From the NCBI GenBank assembly GCA_963422465.1, contig OY730171.1, positions 3,410,001-3,474,000 on the forward strand: DNA of 64,000 nucleotides, read 5' to 3'. The notes under the pieces were generated by a model. That model did not search any database. It was not told where the DNA came from and saw nothing but the letters and a program-made list of their open reading frames with translations. Below are positions 57,431 through 64,000 of the stretch, in pieces. Position numbers and translations under genes: made by a program. The stretch is from Lichina pygmaea. Its lineage: Eukaryota; Ascomycota; Lichinomycetes; Lichinales; Lichinaceae. Numbering within the stretch: the first letter of the stretch is position 1; every line of letters begins with the position of its first letter.

Positions 57431-57538
57431 ACTACAAAGCCCTTGTGCACTACCAAGCCCTTGTGCACTACCAAGCCCTTGTGCACTACCAAGCCCTTGT
57501 GCACTACCAAGCCCTTGTGCACTACCAAGCCCTTGTGC
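57431..57538. repeat. 18-bp minisatellite, six units
   Basis: Six head-to-tail copies of ACTACCAAGCCCTTGTGC, the first with one substitution (A for C at position 6). 18 bp is a multiple of three, so each strand has an open reading frame through it (LCTTKP on plus, GLVVHK on minus), but no gene encloses it. Confidence 0.9.
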
Positions 57539-57808
57539 GAAACGGTGCACAAGCAACGCGAAAGGTGACTGCCGAGATCTAGTCACAGGTTACCCATCAC
57601 CGATGCTTGGCAGTGCTAGAGCACTTTGGTAAGCAAGTAATCGGCTTGGAGAGGGATCGCTCTCATCACCGGGCCAAGAGCTGCAGAAGTTGAATGGCTA
57701 AGATGTGCAGGTCACGATAGCGTGGGGTTTGCTCTGGATTGGTTCATTCGCTCGTCAAAATCTATACGGACATCGGCGATACCTCCCCTTTGAGAGGTGC
57801 GAGAGAGA

Positions 57809-59320
57809 ATGTCTGCCGGCTGGAACACCATCGAGTCTGATGCTGTTCGTAACCTCTCCATTTTCCTTGTTTCTCCTGCAGAGCTACCTTCGCGTCTCAC
57901 GGTCAAAGCCCCGACCGACAAGACAGCAGGTGGCGCAAAGACACCGAGCATGAGAACCTCGCTGACTCCAACGAGGGGCGACTGCTTTCTGCCCGGCGAA
58001 ATGTAGGGCGTCTTCACGTACCTCGTCGAGAACCTCGAAGTCAGGGAGGTCCAGCTCGAGGAGCTCACGGCTCTCGATGCGGACTATCTGAAGCAGCTTA
58101 GGTATGTCGAGAGTGGAATCTGTACCTGGCTTCTCGTGGTCGTCGAGGAGAGCTTCCAGCGGAACATGGTGGAACCCGGATCGGAGAGCCTGCCGGCGAT
58201 GAGGCCCGTGTGAGACCAAGGGAATGGAGGACGACCTCGCCGTCTCAGAATCCTTGCCCCGCAGGCAACGGGCGGTTCCAGTTCCCGAAGCGGAGGTCTG
58301 ACGGGTCCCTGCGTCTGATGGACACCAGGCGGCGGAGGAGGAGGATGCATGCATGCATAGTAACGGCCGTCTCAGACCAATGGCTGATGCTGCTGCCTCT
58401 GCTCTTCCCAGTCCAGTCTACGGCGTCGTCTTCCTCTTCAAGTACCCCACCGGTCAAATACAGTCGGATCGGCCCAGAGACGGATCGTATGACGCCGAAG
58501 CCGCCGAGAACATCTTCTTCGCATCCCAGACGATCCAGAACGCTTGCGGCACCCAGGCATTGCTCTCCATCCTACTGAATCACGTTGGATCCCTGAAGGT
58601 TGGAGAACCACTCGAGGCCTTCAAGTCTTTTACGCAGGCCTTCCCGCCAGAGGTGAGAGACGTGAACCTGCCGTGGCCCTTCTGCGTCTCAGGGCGTGGC
58701 ATGGGCGGCGGTACCGGTCAGACGACGAGCCGGACGCTGATGCGCCGTCTCAGATCCGCGGTGAGGCCCTATCCAACATGGATCAGATACGAGATGTCCA
58801 CAATTCCTTTGCGCGGTCGTCGCCGTTCGTCGACGAGACCCAGCGCACCGCCACCGACGACGACGATGTCTACCACTTCATCGCCTACACGCCCGTCGCC
58901 GGACGGCTGTACGAGCTGGACGGACTGCAACCGGCGCCGATCAACCACGGCCCCTGCACGTTTGAGGAATTCCCGGACAAGGTGATCCCCGTGCTGCAGC
59001 GGCGCATCGAGCGGTATCCGGCACACGAGATCCGCTTCAACCTGATGGCGATGGTGCGGGATCCGCGCATCAAGGCGCGCGAGATTGGGGACCAGCAGTG
59101 GCTGGCCCGCGAGGAGCAGAAGCGGACGGCCTGGCGACGCGAGAACGCCCTTCGACGGCACAACTTTGTCGGCTTCGTAGGCGAGGTCCTGAAGAGCGTC
59201 GTGCGCGCGCAGCTGCATCGGGGTCCGGAGGCGTACGACCGGTGGATCGAGGACGCTCGGGCGAAGACACGAGCGAGGGTCGAGGATCGCGAGGCGCGAA
59301 AGGAGACGTCAGAGGCTTGA
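57809..59320 (+). CDS. Ubiquitin C-terminal hydrolase, UCHL5/Uch2 family
   Basis: Join 57809-57844, 58007-58101, 58412-58652 and 58754-59320, 312 aa; introns of 162, 310 and 101 bp. It removes ubiquitin from chains or small adducts; the family binds the 19S proteasome (Uch2 in fission yeast, UCHL5 in animals). The first exon encodes only MSAGWNTIESDA and continues GVFTYLVENLEVREVQLEEL. Catalytic residues are all present and at family positions: Gln in TIQNACGTQALL, Cys89, His165 (YHFIAYTP) and Asp180 (LYELDGL). The C-terminal ULD-like tail with RRHNFVGFVGEVLKSVV supports proteasome or INO80 docking. Intron 2 is unusually long and could hide a small exon, though the joined protein shows no gap. 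Confidence 0.92.
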
Positions 59321-61008
59321 TTCAAGGTTGAGATGCAGCCACAGAGCTCTGGCCGTCTCGGCGTCCGAATCCAAGTGAGGTGTACAGGGTCTATGGAGCC
59401 TCTTAGACCAAGGATCTCTCTGCACACGATAGCCTTTCTTGGACGCGCAGCAGACGCGACGGGACCGAGATGCACAGGTCGAGATCACACAGTGGGGGTT
59501 TGATCTACCAATGCCACGATACCCAGCCTCGAACAAGGTCACGTCAGATGTGCAATGCGGCACCTGGAACGTTGTGCAATCTGTCCGAAAGATTGATCGT
59601 GACCGACAATGTTGATGACAGGTGTCGGTTGATTCTCGCAGGTAGTTGCCGGGCACTTGTCAGGCACTTGCCAGGTAGTCGGAGTGAGCCTAGCTTCAAC
59701 CCGGCTTCCAGGGGACCACCGTACGTACAGTAGGACGACAGAAATCTACCTCGTACGCCGCATCCTAGTAAAAGTAAAAGCACCTGATCACTTGGCCCAC
59801 TGGCAACTGTAGCCTGACCACTGGACAGCAGTCAGCCTTCTTCTACATCACGCTACCATTGCTAGGGGCCTCAACCAGGGAGGGTGCTTAGGTCACTATC
59901 ACCGCATCGTACGTATGTAAGCAGTACCGTACGAGTATGCGTATGCAGTATGTACGTTACGTACTTACGTACTTCCGTAGAGGGTTGGTGAAATGAGCAC
60001 CAAGCTTGGAAATCCTAGACGTACATCCGTACGTACAGTACGTACAGTACTCTACAGGGGCATGAGGGGCTTTGGTCCGATGAACGACGTCAGTCCGTCA
60101 GTCAGTCACTTACTGAGAGAATACTTGCGACCGAAAGGCTTACTAATACAAACCTCGGATGACAAATCAAGGTGGCTCATGTGCAAGCTCTGTACTCCGA
60201 ACTTACGTAGAGCTCGGAAACCATGAGGTTGAGTGTATCGCTACATACGATCGTAGGGAGGACTTCAGGAGTGATGCAGAAGTATTGGTATCACGGGCGT
60301 GTAAATCATCTGTAGTCCTTTGTAGTGGCTACTCCTGCAATCCGCGCAGGGACTTCAAAAGGCATCGTGGACAAGACCTGATCTGATCCTGCCGACGACG
60401 GTTTCAGCCTGCCAAACAAAGAGAGATGGTGCGTACGAGTACATATAGCACCGTACTTACGAACAGGCGGATCAAAAGTCCTCTGAGGAGCCCACCGTAC
60501 GCTCGTACCGTGTCACTGCGTGTCCAGCCACAGAACCCCACCTCGAGAATGACTCATTTATGACACTCGTCCTCCCTCGGACGATACCGGTAGGGACTGG
60601 TAGGGACTGGTAGGGACTGGTAGGCTGTTCCACCGCCAAGATATACTCTCGACTTACCGTACATATGGTCAAGGCGTCACTTCTTGGCCCATCGACAACG
60701 GCGTGAACGGCTCTCATCTTCGAGGTACGGTACGTATGTACGGAGTACGGTACCGCTGACGGCACTGCCGGTATTAAGCTGGAGCCGGACGAGCACGAAC
60801 TCATACCAACGGACAACCCGCCGTCTCTCCGTGGTTCTGCTACACAGTGGCACGAACTCCCCTTCCCGACCGTACGAGATCAGAGGGTCGGCGACATCAC
60901 CGTATGTGAACGCCGTCTCGTCCGCCACGCCGCGCTCGGTCGGGCATCTTGACCGTTGAGAAGCCTCGTGCCAACGCCGCCGACGCCGACGACGGTCATC
61001 TCGGCACC
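59321..61008. other. Intergenic with dense GTAC-rich patches
   Basis: No gene. GTAC/TACGTA words cluster at 59720-59760, 59905-60060, 60430-60465 and 60725-60760. Three perfect copies of a 10-bp unit TAGGGACTGG lie at 60591-60620. Confidence 0.5.
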
Positions 61009-62345
61009 ATGGCCGCGATAGATGATGGGCGGGTACCTCTTCAGCCACCAGCGCTTACAGACGGATCGTCGCTACCGCCGTCGCCGACAGCCCTGTCGAC
61101 GACCCTTCTCCTCCCGACCACGCTCACGGCCGCGCCGATGGACGCCACCGACATGGCCATACGCTTCGGCGCGGACCAGACAGGGATCGTCAACACCGAC
61201 CGCCAGGTCAGCTCGGCCGGAAGAGGCATCCTCATCGGGATGCTGTCGGCCTTCAGCTCCGCCGTCTTCGTCGCCATCCTCTTCGCCGCCGTCTACCTCC
61301 TGCGCAACACCCGCAAAGGCCGCATCATCCTGGATCGAATCGGCAGGCCCGGCGAGTACGACGACGAGCAGACCTTTGCCAGAGACGAGGCCGAGGCCCT
61401 GGAGCGCATGGATGACCTGCGACGTGCCGAGTACCTACGGGCCAAAGGTGCGTGTCTCCCGTCGACGGGAGATGGCGTGGCCATCCATCTGGATGCACGG
61501 AAGCATCACCGCCTTGCTGACCGGCTCCCTCGCGCAGGCTTCGTCGCCGCGAATCCACCGGAGTCGATGCAGACCGACATATCCTTGTCGCAGTTCCTGG
61601 CCATCCAAGAAAAGGGCGTGTCGGCCTGGGAGTTTGAGCCCGAGCTCGAGATCGCCAACTGCTTCGTCGAGGCCCGCACCGAGATTGAGTTCTTCGACTC
61701 GGTCTGCAGCGTCCAGAGTAACCTGCCCGTGCCCAAGCAGAACGAGGTCTACTACTGGGAGGCCAAGATCTACGACAAGCCCGAGTCGACCTCGATCAGC
61801 ATCGGCATGGCCACCAAGCCGTATCCTCTCTTCAGGCTTCCCGGTACGTGTGTGATCTCGCGGACGGCGACGGCCATCCCAGGGAACCCCCCCCCCCCCC
61901 CCCCCCCCCCAAAAAAAAACACTGGGCCCTCGACTGACCCTACGACAACGCCAGGCTGGCACAAGTACTCCGTCGCCTACACATCCAACGGACAGCGACG
62001 ATACAACCAGCCCTTTGGCGGCACGGGCTACGGACCCGCCTTCGTGCAGGGAGACGTCGTCGGTGTGGCGTATCGGCCACGCACCGGCACCGTCTTCTTC
62101 ACGAGGAACGGCCGCAAGCTGGACGACGTGGCGCACGGGCTCAAGACCCAGAACCTGTTCCCCACCGTCGGCGCCGACGGGCCGTGCACGGTGCACGTCA
62201 ACTTTGGCCAGCTCGGCTTCGTCTTCATCGAGGCCAACGTCAAGAAGTGGGGCCTGGCGCCGATGACCGGCAGCCTCGCGCCGCCGCCGCCATACGGCAG
62301 CGAGCAGGGCAGCATCCTGCTCGAGACCGGCCGAGACGGCACCGC

Positions 62346-62386
<41 letters not shown>

Positions 62387-62781
62387 GTAGCGCTGGCGCC
62401 ACCGGCCATTATCGATCTCGGAGCGGCGTCGTGCGGGCAGCCCCGCCGACGAGCCCGGGCCCCCTACGTTCACCGACGGACATCTCCCTCGCTCAGCTCG
62501 AGCACGTGTCTTCGCATCCGGACGTCGGCGAGGGTACCAGTCGGGTGTCGGCCGAGGCGCCCCGGGGTCTGGGCATCTCGGACGACGACGAGAACGTGCC
62601 GCCGCCAGAGTATACCAGTCCAGGCGCGTCCGACGCCGGCAGCGCGTACCGGTCCGGGCGTCGGTCTGACCGAGAGCGCCGCCGATCGTCAGAATCGGGC
62701 CAACCGCCCGTTCCCAGCTACGACAGCGTCGTCAGCGGTGAGGCCGACCGCGGTCCACCCAACGAACGACGTCGTCCGTAG
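61009..62781 (+). CDS. ssh4: SPRY-domain endosomal/vacuolar adaptor, Ssh4 type
   Basis: Join 61009-61447, 61538-61843 and 61955-62781, 523 aa; introns of 90 and 111 bp. Ssh4 and Ear1 are membrane adaptors that bring the Rsp5 ubiquitin ligase to cargo for multivesicular-body sorting. One membrane span lies near residues 78-100 (GMLSAFSSAVFVAILFAAVY). The SPRY domain (about 185-370) contains FFDSVCSVQSNLPVP, VYYWEAKIYDKPESTSISIGM, GDVVGVAYRPRTGTVFFTRNG and PCTVHVNFGQLGFVFIEANVKKWGLAP. PY motifs for Rsp5 binding are visible as PPPPY (after the SPRY domain) and PPPEY (near the C-terminus). A Gly run from a GGC microsatellite separates them. Both introns are multiples of three without stops. Intron 2 contains C24 followed by A9. 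Confidence 0.92.
61887..61919 (+). repeat. C24-A9 tract inside Ssh4 intron 2
   Basis: C24 (61887-61910) immediately followed by A9 (61911-61919), wholly inside the 111-bp intron. Confidence 0.85.
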
Positions 62782-63964
62782 CGCACGACCAGTGCTCCAT
62801 TCTTTCACGACCTTCCTTCTCGTTCTCGCTCTCGCTCGCTTCGTTCCTCTGCGTCTCTCATGGTTTCAAACTTTGGTCGGAGCTGGCGATACCATTGGCG
62901 GCATCTCTCGCCCAGGGCTGAGGGGAGTGGCGTTTGGGGGGTTTTCTTGCATGGTCTCGGAGCCTTTTTTAGCGTTGTGATTTTGCTCTCGATCCGTTTG
63001 TACGGCTTCACGCTTGTCTTTCTTACGTGCGGGCGGATCCCTTGCTTCAGCCTTTTCGTCTTTATCTTGTCCTCCCCCGCATCGCTCAGATCAAGCCAGT
63101 CGCAACCAGCATTCTGGCTGGGACGTCGACACGGGAGCATGCGCGCTGGGCCTGGGCCCAGGTCGGAGCCTGGAGCTGGAGCTGGAGCTGGGCCTGGGGC
63201 TTAGCGCAAGGGTGGATGACGATGATGATGATGACGACGATGACGACGACGACGACAATGAGAAGGACTCGCACCGCAGGCTGAGCGGAGAACCGCCCAT
63301 GTACTGTACACACCCAGCACGGACAAGCAAATGGATTGAAGGATCTGCGTCCGTCTGACCGACAAGAGAACAGCGAGCCAACGGTCCGAAGGCTGACGGC
63401 CCCGCCGGTGCAGTACGAGACTTCACACTGAGATCATCTTGGACGCGTTCACTTCATCCACCACCGCCATACACACATCTCTTGAAATACCCTGCTCGTC
63501 AGACAAAGTTCCAGCGCCTTTATACACAAGCACAGCTACCTTCCTTCGTCCGTCTCTCCCCCTTCTACTCTGCTCTTAACGTACGTACGTACTGTGCTCT
63601 GAAACCTCTAAACGTCGTCGTGAGCAACAGTGACCCTTTCCGTCCTTTTTACTCTCGTCAATCATGTAAGTATCGCCAAGAGGTGGGAGAGAGAGTGGGA
63701 GGCAAAGAGCAAGTGAGGTTGACATGCACAGAATCAGCACATGTTTCCTATCAGACCCACCACCACCTTCGCCACAGGACACAAAGAACATGACAAGACA
63801 AGATGTGAGACGTGGCTCATCTGCAGAAGAAGATGTGGCCGACATCTGCCAGAGGGGTAGATTCAGAGAACAAGTCCTGTCCTGAAGAAGTGCACTTCTG
63901 AAGAGGTACAGTCTTGAACAAGTTCGGCTCTGAAGCACATCTCATCTCTTGGGATACTGTACTG

Positions 63965-64000
<36 letters not shown>
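62782..64000. other. Downstream spacer with microsatellites
   Basis: No gene. It contains a GAT/GAC trinucleotide microsatellite (about 63216-63258), GGAGCTGGAGCT-type 6-bp repeats (63170-63196), a GTAC tandem at 63581-63592, and at the very end GTACT repeats passing into (GT)n (about 63957-64000) that runs off the window. Confidence 0.55.

Noticed and set aside
57361-57568. The minisatellite as a CRISPR-like array
   Set aside because: Units are contiguous 18-bp copies with no spacers, in a eukaryotic genome.

Overview
The window is nuclear DNA of a filamentous ascomycete (Pezizomycotina; a Sordariomycete-like fungus is my best guess, and I name no species). The grounds are short GT-AG introns of about 50-310 bp, a CENP-B/pogo-type (Fot1-like) DNA transposon, Tad-type LINE debris, a Zn2Cys6 regulator, a CAS1-type acyltransferase and a Pbs2-type MAP kinase kinase. 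Coding exons are GC-rich and CpG-rich. The DNA between genes is a patchwork of CpG-poor transposon remains, GTAC-rich stretches and long mononucleotide tracts. I found no convincing tRNA or rRNA gene and no CRISPR array.

Layout. 0-4.6 kb: a broken nuclease-like gene, a LINE 3' end and a GC-rich stretch I could not resolve. 4.6-12.1 kb: a HERP/Usa1-like ubiquitin-domain membrane protein (-) and phosphatidylserine decarboxylase (+), with a nearly intact pogo/Fot1-like transposon inserted in the spacer between their starts. 12.1-18.9 kb: gene-poor, with one five-intron... more precisely five-exon O-methyltransferase (-). 18.9-26.7 kb: a CAS1-family protein (+), a phosphoglycerate-mutase-fold protein (-) and a LysM protein (+). 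27.2 kb: a small retroposed insert flanked by a 13-bp target duplication. 28.2-34.5 kb: choline kinase (-) and an auxin-efflux-carrier-family transporter (-). 35.9-38.1 kb: Pbs2-type MAPKK (+). 38.9-42.9 kb: a nest of LINE fragments almost free of CpG. 44.0-47.2 kb: Kap104/transportin (+). 47.2-53.9 kb: a gene desert. 53.9-62.8 kb: a Zn2Cys6 regulator, a UCHL5/Uch2 deubiquitinase and an Ssh4-type SPRY adaptor, all (+). The window ends in a GT microsatellite.

How the genes relate. They are mostly dispersed housekeeping genes, not a cluster. Two serve phospholipid synthesis (phosphatidylserine decarboxylase, choline kinase). Three serve the ubiquitin system (HERP-like protein, UCHL5-like hydrolase, Ssh4-like adaptor). 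One is in stress signalling (Pbs2 type) and one in nuclear import (transportin). Exon joins were placed by hand, using splice consensus, phase and protein-family continuity; every multi-exon model below sums to a whole number of codons.

The most interesting material is in the mobile DNA. A LINE ORF1 stays in a single frame for 554 codons with nine internal stops, all TGA, as expected if CGA arginine codons decayed by CpG deamination. This ORF1 appears to run straight into the family's 3' end with no reverse transcriptase, like a half-LINE. Four copies of that 3' end, all in minus orientation, finish in GTAGGA plus a different short tandem repeat. In the genes, the CAS1 protein has a scrambled serine-esterase motif (GSD where GDS is expected).
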